Origin: Pandoraea eparura
GTDB taxonomy: Bacteria > Pseudomonadota > Gammaproteobacteria > Burkholderiales > Burkholderiaceae
DNA length: 64,000 bases
Direction: 5' to 3'
Assembly: GCF_902459725.1 (NCBI RefSeq)
Contig: NZ_CABPSH010000009.1
Location: 124,001 to 188,000 of the forward strand
Each line of letters begins with the position of its first letter. Positions within the stretch are counted from its first letter, which is position 1. Made by a program: the position numbers and the translations under genes. Shown here in pieces: positions 27,792-36,024 of this stretch. The notes beneath the pieces are model-generated. The model saw only the letters and a list, made by a program, of their open reading frames with translations. It was not told the origin of the DNA and made no database searches.

Positions 27792-28445
27792 ATGATCAAA
27801 CTTACTGCCCGTCAACAGCAGGTCTACGAACTGGTCCGACAAGCGATCGAGCGCACCGGGTTTCCGCCGACGCGTGCGGAAATCGCTGCCGAACTCGGCT
27901 TCTCTTCCGCCAATGCCGCGGAGGAGCACCTGCGGGCGCTGGCGCGCAAAGGGGTGATCGAACTGGCCGCGGGCCAGTCGCGCGGCATCCGCCTCAAGCG
28001 GCTGGACGAAGCTGGCGGCGCGCATCAGTTCACGTTGCCGCATATGGGCCTGATGCAATTGTCGCTGCCGCTCGTCGGGCGCGTGGCTGCCGGCAGCCCG
28101 ATCCTGGCGCAGGAACACATCGAACGCAATTTCCAGTGCGACCCGAATATGTTCGCACGCCAACCCGATTACCTGTTGAAGGTGCGCGGCATGTCGATGC
28201 GCGACGCCGGCATTCTCGACGGCGATCTGCTGGCGGTGCAGAAGGCCGCCGACGCGCGCGAGGGCCAGATCGTCGTGGCACGCATCGGCGACGACGTGAC
28301 CGTCAAACGTTTTCACCGTGTGCCGGGCGGCGTGGAGTTGATCGCCGAAAACCCCGACTTCGAGAACATCAACGTGAATGAAGGCAGCGGCGACTTTGCG
28401 CTGGAAGGCATTGCGGTCGGCCTGATCCGCAATAACGACCTCTAG
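27792..28445 (+). CDS. lexA: SOS repressor LexA
   Basis: A 217-residue repressor of the DNA damage response. The N-terminal winged helix is [45 protein letters not shown]. The self-cleavage bond is A100-G101 in GRVAAGSPI, and the Ser-Lys dyad is S135 (RGMSMRDAG) and K172 (VTVKRF). RecA filaments stimulate cleavage. Two perfect LexA boxes precede the gene, so it is autoregulated. The start at 27792 gives MIKLTARQ, the usual N-terminus; the ribosome site is poor and overlaps the second box. The next gene is in the same direction 175 bases away. Confidence 0.97.
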   Translation: MIKLTARQQQVYELVRQAIERTGFPPTRAEIAAELGFSSANAAEEHLRALARKGVIELAAGQSRGIRLKRLDEAGGAHQFTLPHMGLMQLSLPLVGRVAAGSPILAQEHIERNFQCDPNMFARQPDYLLKVRGMSMRDAGILDGDLLAVQKAADAREGQIVVARIGDDVTVKRFHRVPGGVELIAENPDFENINVNEGSGDFALEGIAVGLIRNNDL

Positions 28446-28620
28446 GCGCCATCCCCGGGCACTGCGCCGCATCACGAAAACGCAGCGCCCCGCTCACCGA
28501 CGATTGGCATTTCCGACTGCGCCGGGCTGGGTCCGGCGCCCGTGCCCTGCTGCGCCCGCGATTCCACAAGGTCGTGGCAGGACGCGCCCCTCAGACCCAC
28601 ATTGGAGGAAGGATCGCATC

Positions 28621-29031
28621 ATGGCTCGACTCTTTGGTTTGCTGCGTACGTCATTTGGTCAACCGCGCGTTCGAGCGTCGTCGCAGGCGCGACTGTCTGC
28701 CGTGTACGGACTCTCGGCCTTGTCCGGCCCGTTTGCCGCCGCCCCGGCCATCGCACGCTCTTACACCGTGCCGGCGCGCTCGCGCTCCACGGCCCTGCCC
28801 CGCACGCTCGCGGCCGCCATGGCGTCGGCCACGCGTCGCGCCTGTCCCGCGGGAAAAGCCGTCAACTCGTCGCGCAGCGCACGAGTGGTTCAGCGACGCG
28901 ACACGCAAGCGGGGCACGAGGTGCGCGTGTATCGCGATGTGTCGCACATCGTGATGGTCGGCAGCATCGCCGACATCTGCCGCAAACTCGATCTGGCCGT
29001 CGGCGAGCAGTTCTGTCAGGCCGCCGTGTAA
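28621..29031 (+). CDS. Uncharacterised small basic protein downstream of lexA
   Basis: A 136-residue protein that I do not recognise. A strong ribosome site (GGAGGAAGG) precedes ATG 28621, which argues that it is a real gene. The first 90 residues are Arg/Ser/Ala-rich and low in complexity. The last 45 look like a folded segment with a hydrophobic pattern (HEVRVYRDVSHIVMVGSIADICRKLDLAVGEQF). It has no signal peptide or membrane helix. It follows lexA in the position where SulA-type division inhibitors occur in some bacteria, but it does not look like SulA and has no LexA box of its own. It could share the lexA transcript. Confidence 0.6.
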   Translation: MARLFGLLRTSFGQPRVRASSQARLSAVYGLSALSGPFAAAPAIARSYTVPARSRSTALPRTLAAAMASATRRACPAGKAVNSSRSARVVQRRDTQAGHEVRVYRDVSHIVMVGSIADICRKLDLAVGEQFCQAAV

Positions 29032-29077
29032 ACGCTCGGGCGAGCGCGCCGATCCCCTGCGCCCCTGCGCAACGAGG

Positions 29078-30190
29078 CTATTGCCCGAGGTTGCGCAGCG
29101 GATTGTCCGCGCCAAAGCGATCGCCATCGAAGAATCGGGCGACGTCGGCGGGCGTCACCGCTTCGATGCTGTCGTGCTGCCAGCGCGGCGCGTGATCCTT
29201 GTCGACGACCATCGCGCGAATGCCTTCGACACCTTCCGCTCCGGAACGCCCGTCAAGATTGAAAACGCTGCGCATCATCAGCCATTCTTCACGCAACTCG
29301 TCGGCCAATGACAGCTTGCGTGCGCGGCGCACCTGTTCGAGCGTGACGCACACCATCAGCGGCGAACGCTTGGCGCGCAACAGATCTTCCGTCTCCTGTG
29401 CCCACCCGGCGAACTCACAGCGGGCTTCGTGCTTGAGCGACGCCAGGATGGCCGACATATCCGGCAGACCGAAATGACGGTCGATCACGTCGCGCAACGG
29501 CGCGAGCTTGCCCGGCGCCAGACCGGCAGGTGGCAAGCTTTGGCGGGCGAACGCGCGCGCCGCATCGAGGACCGCGTCGCTGTCCGGCCAATCGCCGTTC
29601 GCCAGCCATGCACAGAGCGCTGGCAGTTCGGCACGCGGCACCACCCCGTCGGCCAGACCGATTTCGCACGCGTCGACGGCACCGAACACCACGCCCGTCG
29701 TGCCGAGATACTCGCCAAGATGACCAGCAAGATTCGCGAGAAAGCATCCGCCGCCCACGTCGGGAAACAAGCCGATCGCCGTTTCCGGCATTGCCATGCG
29801 CGTCGCCTCGGTGACGATGCGCAACGCCGCGCCCTGCGAGATGCCCATGCCGCCACCCATCACCACGCCGTCCATCAGCGCGATATAGGGCTTCGGGTAG
29901 GTGGCGATCGTGTAGTTCAGCGTGTACTCGTCCGTGAAGAAATCCATGAGGTCGGTGCGCCCCGCGCTCACGGCCTCATGGAAATAGCGAATGTCGCCGC
30001 CCGCGCACAAGCCCTTCTCCCCCTCGCCCTGCAGGACGACAGCGAGCACGGCGGAATCGTCGCGCCACGCGTCGAGGGCCGAGGCCATCGCGCGAATCAT
30101 GTCGTGCGAGAGCGCGTTGAGCGCCTTCGGGCGGGTCAGTGTGATGAAGCCGATGCGACCCCGGATGTCGGTGCTAACAAAGTCGGTCAT
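29078..30190 (-). CDS. Enoyl-CoA hydratase/isomerase family protein, probable 3-hydroxyisobutyryl-CoA hydrolase
   Basis: A 370-residue crotonase-fold enzyme. Its length and the ECH_2-type C-terminal region (about residues 200-340) fit 3-hydroxyisobutyryl-CoA hydrolase of valine breakdown better than the 260-residue enoyl-CoA hydratases. The oxyanion hole loop is GLCAGGDIRYFHE, followed by MDGVVMGGGMGISQGA. E136 and D144 in MPETAIGLFPDVGGG match the catalytic acids of the hydrolase family. It is not clustered with other valine genes. It may end in 29032-29077, facing the small gene downstream of lexA. Confidence 0.85.
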   Translation of the reverse strand: MTDFVSTDIRGRIGFITLTRPKALNALSHDMIRAMASALDAWRDDSAVLAVVLQGEGEKGLCAGGDIRYFHEAVSAGRTDLMDFFTDEYTLNYTIATYPKPYIALMDGVVMGGGMGISQGAALRIVTEATRMAMPETAIGLFPDVGGGCFLANLAGHLGEYLGTTGVVFGAVDACEIGLADGVVPRAELPALCAWLANGDWPDSDAVLDAARAFARQSLPPAGLAPGKLAPLRDVIDRHFGLPDMSAILASLKHEARCEFAGWAQETEDLLRAKRSPLMVCVTLEQVRRARKLSLADELREEWLMMRSVFNLDGRSGAEGVEGIRAMVVDKDHAPRWQHDSIEAVTPADVARFFDGDRFGADNPLRNLGQ

Positions 30191-30312
30191 GTCTGGTGAG
30201 TCAAGAATGTCAACGGAACGGACGCGTGCACAACGCGATCCTCTGGCGTAATCCTCTGGGGGGCAATCAATACTATGCGGGCAAGCTTGCGTCGCCCATC
30301 AGTGAACGCAGC

Positions 30313-30345
30313 AAAACAAAAAAGCCGGTGCGAGGCACCGGCTTT
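30313..30345 (-). terminator. Intrinsic terminator after typA
   Basis: AAAGCCGGTGC and GCACCGGCTTT form an 11-bp stem around GAG. On the minus strand the U-tract comes from the A-rich bases 30314-30323. A shorter T-run (TTTCTTT) on the other side could serve the plus strand. It starts about 70 bases after the typA stop. Confidence 0.85.
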
Positions 30346-30413
30346 CTTTCCAACAGACTGGGATCGGTGCGCAACAGCGGTCTGCACGCTACGCCGCGAT
30401 CCCCTCGCCGGCT

Positions 30414-32234
30414 TTACTTTTCTTCACGCGACGCGCGCTTGCGCTCATGTTCCTTGAGGTAGCGCTTGCGCAGGCGGATCGTCTGCGGCGTGACTTCGAC
30501 CAGTTCGTCGTCATCGATGAATTCCACGGCGTACTCGAGGTTCATCGCGATCGGCGGCACCAGACGCACGGCTTCGTCGGTTCCCGACGCACGTACGTTC
30601 GTGAGCTGCTTGCCCTTGATCGGGTTGACCACGAGGTCGTTGTCACGGCTGTGGATACCGATGATCATGCCTTCGTACAGGGCGTCGCCCGGCGACACAA
30701 ACATGCGGCCGCGATCCTGCAGCTTCCACAGGGCGTAGGCCACGGCTGCGCCGTCGTCCTGCGAGATCAAAACGCCGTTGCGACGCTCGCCCAGCGTGCC
30801 ATCCTTGAGCGGTGCATAAGCATCGAAGATGTGGCTCATCAGCCCCGTACCGCGGGTCATCGACAGGAAGTCGCCCTGGAAGCCGATCAGACCACGCGCC
30901 GGAATGCGGTACTCGAGGCGCGTACGGCCACGACCGTCCGACACCATGTCCAGCATTTCGCCCTTGCGGCGACCGATTTCTTCCATGACCGCGCCCTGGT
31001 GATCGTCTTCCAGGTCGATGGTCAGCATTTCGTACGGCTCGTGCTTCACGCCGTCGATTTCCTTGAGCACCACGCGCGGACGCGACACGGCCAGTTCGTA
31101 GCCTTCGCGACGCATGTTCTCGATGAGAATCGTCAGGTGCAGTTCGCCACGGCCCGACACTTCGAAGACGGAATCTTCGTCGGTGTCTTTCACGCGCAGC
31201 GCCACGTTGTGATTCAGTTCCTTATGCAGACGGTCACGAATTTGACGGCTCGTCACGAACTTGCCTTCACGCCCGGCCAGCGGCGACGTGTTCACGCAGA
31301 AGTTCATGGTCAGCGTCGGCTCGTCCACCGTCAGCAGCGGCAGGGCTTCCGGTGTATCCACGTCGCAGATCGTCGCGCCGATGCCCACGTCTTCGATACC
31401 GTTGATCAGCACGATGTCACCGGCTTCCGCGCCGTCCGACATCACACGCTCCAGGCCGCGGAACGTCAGCACCTGGTTGATCTTGCGCTTGAGCACTTCG
31501 CCTTCCGGACCGAAGCGCATCACCACTTGCTGGCCCGGCTTGATGCGGCCACGCGTGATACGACCGATACCGATACGGCCGACGAAGGTCGAGTAGTCGA
31601 GCGAGCTGATCTGCAGCTGCAGCGGGGCTTCCGTATCGGCCTCGCGGACCGGCACGTGCTCGAGAATTGCGTCGAACAGCGGGCGCATGGTGCCTTCGCG
31701 CACTTCGGAGTCCAGGCTGGCAAAGCCGTTCAGGGCCGATGCGTAGACGACCGGGAAGTCGAGCTGCTCGTCGGTGGCGCCGAGCTTGTCCATCAGATCG
31801 AACGTCTGGTTGATCACCCAGTCCGGACGCGCGCCCGGTCGGTCGATCTTGTTGACCACGACGATCGGCTTCAGACCGAGGCCGAGGGCCTTGCGGGTCA
31901 CGAAGCGCGTTTGCGGCATCGGGCCTTCGACGGCGTCGACGAGCAACAACACGCTGTCGACCATCGACAGCACACGCTCCACTTCACCGCCGAAGTCCGC
32001 GTGTCCGGGCGTGTCGACGATGTTGATGTGTGTGCCTTCGTATTCGACGGCGCAGTTTTTGGCGAGGATCGTGATGCCGCGCTCTTTTTCAATGTCGTTC
32101 GAGTCCATCACGCGTTCAGCGACTTGCTGGTTTTCGCGGAAGGTGCCCGACTGGCGCAACAATTGGTCGACGAGCGTGGTTTTGCCGTGGTCGACGTGCG
32201 CGATGATGGCGATATTACGGAGAGCGCGGGTCAT
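30414..32234 (-). CDS. typA: Ribosome-associated GTPase TypA/BipA
   Basis: A 606-residue translational GTPase related to EF-G that helps 50S assembly and stress and cold adaptation. The G domain starts with [16 protein letters not shown], then [25 protein letters not shown] and [14 protein letters not shown]. The C-terminal region carries the TypA-specific [18 protein letters not shown] and ends [21 protein letters not shown]. Length and motifs are normal. It is divergent from the MarR gene, and 299 bases lie between them. The promoter on this side may overlap the first copy of the MarR-region repeat (TTGACT within it). Confidence 0.97.
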   Translation of the reverse strand: MTRALRNIAIIAHVDHGKTTLVDQLLRQSGTFRENQQVAERVMDSNDIEKERGITILAKNCAVEYEGTHINIVDTPGHADFGGEVERVLSMVDSVLLLVDAVEGPMPQTRFVTRKALGLGLKPIVVVNKIDRPGARPDWVINQTFDLMDKLGATDEQLDFPVVYASALNGFASLDSEVREGTMRPLFDAILEHVPVREADTEAPLQLQISSLDYSTFVGRIGIGRITRGRIKPGQQVVMRFGPEGEVLKRKINQVLTFRGLERVMSDGAEAGDIVLINGIEDVGIGATICDVDTPEALPLLTVDEPTLTMNFCVNTSPLAGREGKFVTSRQIRDRLHKELNHNVALRVKDTDEDSVFEVSGRGELHLTILIENMRREGYELAVSRPRVVLKEIDGVKHEPYEMLTIDLEDDHQGAVMEEIGRRKGEMLDMVSDGRGRTRLEYRIPARGLIGFQGDFLSMTRGTGLMSHIFDAYAPLKDGTLGERRNGVLISQDDGAAVAYALWKLQDRGRMFVSPGDALYEGMIIGIHSRDNDLVVNPIKGKQLTNVRASGTDEAVRLVPPIAMNLEYAVEFIDDDELVEVTPQTIRLRKRYLKEHERKRASREEK

Positions 32235-32452
32235 GAAGAGGTGCTCGAAAAAAGCCTTTGGAGAATCAGCGATTCTACCACTTGCGCGTGTCTCACGTCA
32301 TGGCCTTTCTGCAATGCAACAACGCCGCCCCCTGCGAAAGCGACAACCGGATCGATTTCGCCTGGACATCCCCCGCCCAACCTCCCCCCCCCAGCCTCCG
32401 CCGCTATACGCCAATTTAGAGCATTGCATCTAATTTTGGTCGCAATATTTGC

Positions 32453-32468
32453 CTAGTCAACTATTGCA
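32453..32468. promoter_or_regulatory. Putative MarR operator, copy 1
   Basis: CTAGTCAACTATTGCA, containing the dyad TAGT-N2-ACTA. It is an exact 16-base direct repeat of 32507-32522. This copy ends five bases before the -35 of the marR promoter. Confidence 0.65.
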
Positions 32469-32473
32469 TGGCC

Positions 32474-32501
32474 TTGAAATTTATTAAGTCCCCACTATAA
32501 T
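32474..32501 (+). promoter_or_regulatory. Sigma-70 promoter of the marR-efflux operon
   Basis: TTGAAA at 32474-32479 and TATAAT at 32496-32501 with a 16-base spacer, in AT-rich DNA. A start near 32508 would fall at the edge of the second operator copy and leave a leader of about 26 bases. Confidence 0.75.
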
Positions 32502-32506
32502 CGTGG

Positions 32507-32522
32507 CTAGTCAACTATTGCA
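32507..32522. promoter_or_regulatory. Putative MarR operator, copy 2
   Basis: An exact copy of CTAGTCAACTATTGCA, 54 bases from the first, placed directly downstream of the -10 box and over the expected transcription start. Binding here would block the promoter. Confidence 0.65.
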
Positions 32523-32533
32523 GCAGCACGAAA

Positions 32534-33043
32534 ATGACCGATCCATCCGCCCCCTCGTCCGATGCCGCGCCGATGTCGTCGCCGGATGCCCCCCAGAGCG
32601 ATCCTCCGCGCTGCGCCTACGATATCGACAACTCCCTGGGGTATCTTGTCTCCCGCGTGCGCCAGTTGATCCTCGCCGAGCTGACCAACGAAACATCGCA
32701 ATACGGCTTGACGAGCACCCAGGCGACCATGCTTTACAAGGTGGCCACGGGCAAGAGCAAGACGGCGGCCGATCTGGCACGCGACTACTGTATCGACGCG
32801 AGCGCCGTCACCCGTCTGCTTGACCGGCTCGAAGCGCAGGGCTTGCTCGTGCGCGAGCGCAGCAAGATGGATCGCCGCACGGTGAACCTGAGTGCGACCG
32901 AAGCCGGATACGCCATGGCCGACCGGATGCCGGACATCTTCGTGCGTGCCGCCGATCATCTGATGCGCGGGTTCTCCGTAGAGGAAGTGGGTTTCCTGAA
33001 GAGTCTGCTGCGCCGCGTGATCGCCAACGGCGAAACCGGATGA
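32534..33043 (+). CDS. MarR family regulator of the efflux operon
   Basis: A 169-residue winged-helix repressor. A Pro/Asp-rich leader of about 28 residues precedes the MarR core: LGYLVSRVRQLILAELTNE, the recognition region AADLARDYCIDASAVTRLLDRLEAQGLLVRERSKMDRRTVNLSATEAG, and a dimerising C-terminal helix. The gene heads three efflux genes in the same direction, and its promoter is flanked by two copies of a dyad, so it probably represses itself and the pump until a ligand (drug, phenolic or fatty acid) binds. There is no strong ribosome site at ATG 32534. Confidence 0.93.
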   Translation: MTDPSAPSSDAAPMSSPDAPQSDPPRCAYDIDNSLGYLVSRVRQLILAELTNETSQYGLTSTQATMLYKVATGKSKTAADLARDYCIDASAVTRLLDRLEAQGLLVRERSKMDRRTVNLSATEAGYAMADRMPDIFVRAADHLMRGFSVEEVGFLKSLLRRVIANGETG

Positions 33044-33160
33044 CAACGACGCCCCCTCAGATTCCCCAAAAAAGCATGTCGAGTCCACTATTCCTGGTAC
33101 TCGCCATCACCCGGTTTCCGATTATTGTCGGTCCCTAACGTCACTCGTAAAGGCTTCGCA

Positions 33161-34678
33161 ATGAAAGTGGCCTCACCGTTCCTCCCGCATCTGCGGGCCC
33201 GTTCCGTCATTTCCGCCCTCTGTCTGGCGGCCGTGACACTGGGGTTTGCCGGTTGTGCGAATTTCGCCGGCATCCACAGCGATAAGCAAATCAGCACCCC
33301 CGATCAGTATCAGACCCAGCGCAGCCTGCCCGGCGAGGGCGGCCAGTGGCCGGGCACCGATTGGGCACAGCGGTTCGGCGACCCGCAACTTGTCTCGCTG
33401 ATCGACGAAGCCCTTGCCGGCAACCCCGATCTGGCCATGGCGGCCGCCCGCCTGAAGGCGGCGCAGGCGCAGACCGAAGGCGCGGCCGCGGCGCTGCTGC
33501 CGTCGGTCAACGCCTCGGGCAGCGTGTATCGCGAGAAATTCACGGAAAACACCATCTACCCGCCGGGCTATGGCGGTACGTGGTTCACGCAGGGCGACCT
33601 CACGGCCTCGTTGTCGTGGGAACTCGACTTGTGGGGCAAGAACCGCTCGGCACGGGCACAAGCCACCTCGGCCGAACGTGCCGACGAGGCCGAGGATCAG
33701 GAAGTGCGGCTCACGCTGGCCACTGCCGTGGCACGCGCTTACAACCAGCTCGCCCAGCAATATGCACTGCATGACGTGCTCGACCGCGTCAGCAAACAAC
33801 GCCAAAGCCTCGGTCAACTGACGGCGGACCGCGTGCGCGCCGGTCTCGACACGCAAGTCGAGCAGAAGCAGGCCGAGAGCAACACCGCCGACATTCAAAC
33901 GCAAATCGCGCAACTCGACGGCCAGATCCTCCTGACTCGCCATCAACTCGGTGTGTTGCTCGGCAAGGGGCCGGATCGCGGCCTGGCGATTGCGCGCCCG
34001 ACACTCGCGCAACTGGCGACGCCGGCGCTGCCCGACAACCTGCCGCTCACGCTGCTCGGCCGTCGCCCGGACATCGTCTCGGCACGCTGGGGCGTGGAAG
34101 CCCAGCTCAAGGGTGTCGATCTGGCGAAGGCCCGCTTCTATCCGGATGTGAACCTGAATGCCGCCTTTGGCTTCTCCACCTTCGGGCTGGGCAAGCTGAT
34201 CGATCCGAGCAGCCAGAACATCCAGTACGGTCCGGTGATTTCGCTGCCGATCTTCGACGGCGGCCGCCTGCGCGCCAACCTGAAGGGGCAATACGCGGCA
34301 TATGAAAGCGCGGTGGCGAACTACGATTCGACGCTGAACAAGGCGCTCGGCGACATCGCGGACCGCATGTCGTCGATCCGCTCGGCGGACAAGCAAATGG
34401 TCTCGCAGCGCGTCGCGCAAGACGCCGCGCAACGTGCCTACGACCTGGCCGTCGACCGTTACAAGGCGGGTCTCACACCGCAATTGACCGTGCTCACTGC
34501 CGAGTCATCGCTGCTGGCGCAGGAGCAAGCACGCGTGAACATCGAAAGCGCGCGCCGCGACCAGCAGATCGGCCTGATCAAGGCGCTTGGCGGTGGATTC
34601 GACGCAACCGCGGCGGGTCTCGTCGTGGGGCAGGAACGCCCCGCCAGACCCGAAGGCAGCGACATGCAGACGCACTGA
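33161..34678 (+). CDS. Outer-membrane efflux lipoprotein, NodT/OprM type
   Basis: A 505-residue outer-membrane factor of the TolC superfamily. A signal peptide with lipobox FAGC gives lipidated C32. Two OEP repeats follow: DLAMAAARLKAAQAQTEGAAAALLPSVNASGS and LPLTLLGRRPDIVSARWGVEAQLKGVDLAKARFYPDVNLNAAFGF are typical of NodT-family proteins. It would form the trimeric exit duct for the EmrA/EmrB pair encoded next. I chose ATG 33161 because it places the positively charged signal start correctly. An earlier start 12 codons upstream is unlikely. Confidence 0.94.
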   Translation: MKVASPFLPHLRARSVISALCLAAVTLGFAGCANFAGIHSDKQISTPDQYQTQRSLPGEGGQWPGTDWAQRFGDPQLVSLIDEALAGNPDLAMAAARLKAAQAQTEGAAAALLPSVNASGSVYREKFTENTIYPPGYGGTWFTQGDLTASLSWELDLWGKNRSARAQATSAERADEAEDQEVRLTLATAVARAYNQLAQQYALHDVLDRVSKQRQSLGQLTADRVRAGLDTQVEQKQAESNTADIQTQIAQLDGQILLTRHQLGVLLGKGPDRGLAIARPTLAQLATPALPDNLPLTLLGRRPDIVSARWGVEAQLKGVDLAKARFYPDVNLNAAFGFSTFGLGKLIDPSSQNIQYGPVISLPIFDGGRLRANLKGQYAAYESAVANYDSTLNKALGDIADRMSSIRSADKQMVSQRVAQDAAQRAYDLAVDRYKAGLTPQLTVLTAESSLLAQEQARVNIESARRDQQIGLIKALGGGFDATAAGLVVGQERPARPEGSDMQTH

Positions 34679-34751
34679 GCGCCCGCCGCACCTCATACCG
34701 AACAGACAAGACAACGTCAAAGCACATTAAGAGAAGAGTACGGAGCGAATG

Positions 34752-35987
34752 ATGAGCGAGAACCAACAACAAGCGCCTGACCAGCCGGCGCAAGGCAATG
34801 GCAAGCGCCGTCGCATGATGCTGACGCTGACGGCCGTGATTGCGATTGCGGCCATCGCCTACGGCGCCTATTACGGACTGTATGCGCGCTTCTACGAAGA
34901 CACCGACGACGCTTACGTCGCAGGCAACGTGGTGCAGATCACGCCGCAGGTGCCGGGCACCGTGACCGGCGTGAAGGTCGACGACACGCAACTGGTCAAG
35001 GCCGGCCAGCCGCTGGTCACGCTCGACCCGACGGACGCCCGCGTCGCCCTGCTGCAAGCCGAGGCCAATCTGGCGCAGACCGTGCGTCAGGTACGCACAT
35101 ACTTCGTCAACAACGATGCGTACGCCGCCACCGTGGCCATGCGTGAGTCGGAGCTGGCCAAGACGCAAGCCGACGTGAAGCGTCGCGAAATGGCGATTGC
35201 GACGGGTGCCGTGTCACGCGAAGAACTGGCCCACGCGCAGGATGCCGTGAAGACGGCGCAGGCCGCCCTCGAACAGGCGCGGGCGCAATGGGTGTCGAAC
35301 CGGGCGCTGACGGACAAGACGTCGGTCACGACGCACCCGAGCGTGCAGCAGGCCGCAGCGAAGGTGCGTGCGGCGTATCTCGACTACGCCCGCACGTCGA
35401 TCCCGGCGCCGGTCGACGGCTACGTGGCCAAGCGATCGGTGCAGGTGGGTCAGCGCGTGGCCACCGGTGCGCCGCTCATGGCGCTGGTGCCGCTCAATCA
35501 AGTCTGGGTCGATGCCAACTTCAAGGAAGTGCAGATCGCGCACATGCGCGTCGGTCAACCGGTGACGCTCACCGCCGACGTCTACGGTTCGTCGGTGGAA
35601 TACAAGGGGACCGTGGCGGGCTTTTCGGCGGGCACAGGCAGCGCGTTCTCGCTGCTGCCGGCACAAAATGCGACCGGCAACTGGATCAAGGTCGTGCAGC
35701 GTCTACCGGTGCGTATCGCGCTCGACGCGAAGCAGTTGCAACAGCATCCGCTGCGTGTCGGTCTGTCGATGCAGGTCAAGGTGGACGTGCGCAATACGGA
35801 CGGCAAGGAACTCGGTGAAGCCCCTGCCCTGCCGGTGTACGCCACCGACGTGTTCGACAAGATCGGCCACGACGCCGACGACATCGTCGCCAAAATCATC
35901 ACCGAAAACGCCGGTACCGCGGCTGCCTCAGGCGCAGACGGTGCCAGCGACACGCGCAACCAACCGGCTCGCGCACGTCCCCTGTAA
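34752..35987 (+). CDS. emrA: EmrA-type membrane fusion protein (HlyD family)
   Basis: A 411-residue periplasmic adaptor. A short cytoplasmic N-terminus precedes one membrane helix (MMLTLTAVIAIAAIAYGAYYG). The first biotinyl-lipoyl half-motif is YVAGNVVQITPQVPGTVTGVKVDDTQLVKAGQPLVTLDP, a coiled-coil hairpin follows (QAEANLAQTVRQVRTYF to QAALEQARAQW), and the second half-motif is IPAPVDGYVAKRSVQVGQRV. It links the inner-membrane pump EmrB to the outer-membrane duct. Two ATGs stand side by side at 34749 and 34752. The second has the better spacing from GGAG at 34742. It belongs to the marR-nodT-emrA-emrB operon. Confidence 0.94.
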   Translation: MSENQQQAPDQPAQGNGKRRRMMLTLTAVIAIAAIAYGAYYGLYARFYEDTDDAYVAGNVVQITPQVPGTVTGVKVDDTQLVKAGQPLVTLDPTDARVALLQAEANLAQTVRQVRTYFVNNDAYAATVAMRESELAKTQADVKRREMAIATGAVSREELAHAQDAVKTAQAALEQARAQWVSNRALTDKTSVTTHPSVQQAAAKVRAAYLDYARTSIPAPVDGYVAKRSVQVGQRVATGAPLMALVPLNQVWVDANFKEVQIAHMRVGQPVTLTADVYGSSVEYKGTVAGFSAGTGSAFSLLPAQNATGNWIKVVQRLPVRIALDAKQLQQHPLRVGLSMQVKVDVRNTDGKELGEAPALPVYATDVFDKIGHDADDIVAKIITENAGTAAASGADGASDTRNQPARARPL

Positions 35988-35992
35988 AGCGG

Positions 35993-36013
35993 AGGGGGGT
36001 GCCCCCCACCCCC
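35993..36013. repeat. G6/C6 tract dyad between emrA and emrB
   Basis: AGGGGGGTGCCCCCCACCCCC can fold into a short G/C-only hairpin and holds homopolymer runs of six G and six C, which are prone to slippage. The only GGAGG-like ribosome site near emrB lies in this stem, 30 bases from its ATG. It is intergenic, so slippage would not shift a reading frame. Confidence 0.45.
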
Positions 36014-36024
36014 TTTGACATCTC

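Noticed and set aside
28519-28539. GCGCCGG/CCGGCGC dyad after lexA as a terminator
   Set aside because: There is no T-tract and the stem has seven pairs only. It may be chance in GC-rich DNA.
30447-32456. A 669-codon plus-strand frame opposite typA
   Set aside because: This is an antisense shadow of a fully conserved GTPase gene with no recognisable motif.
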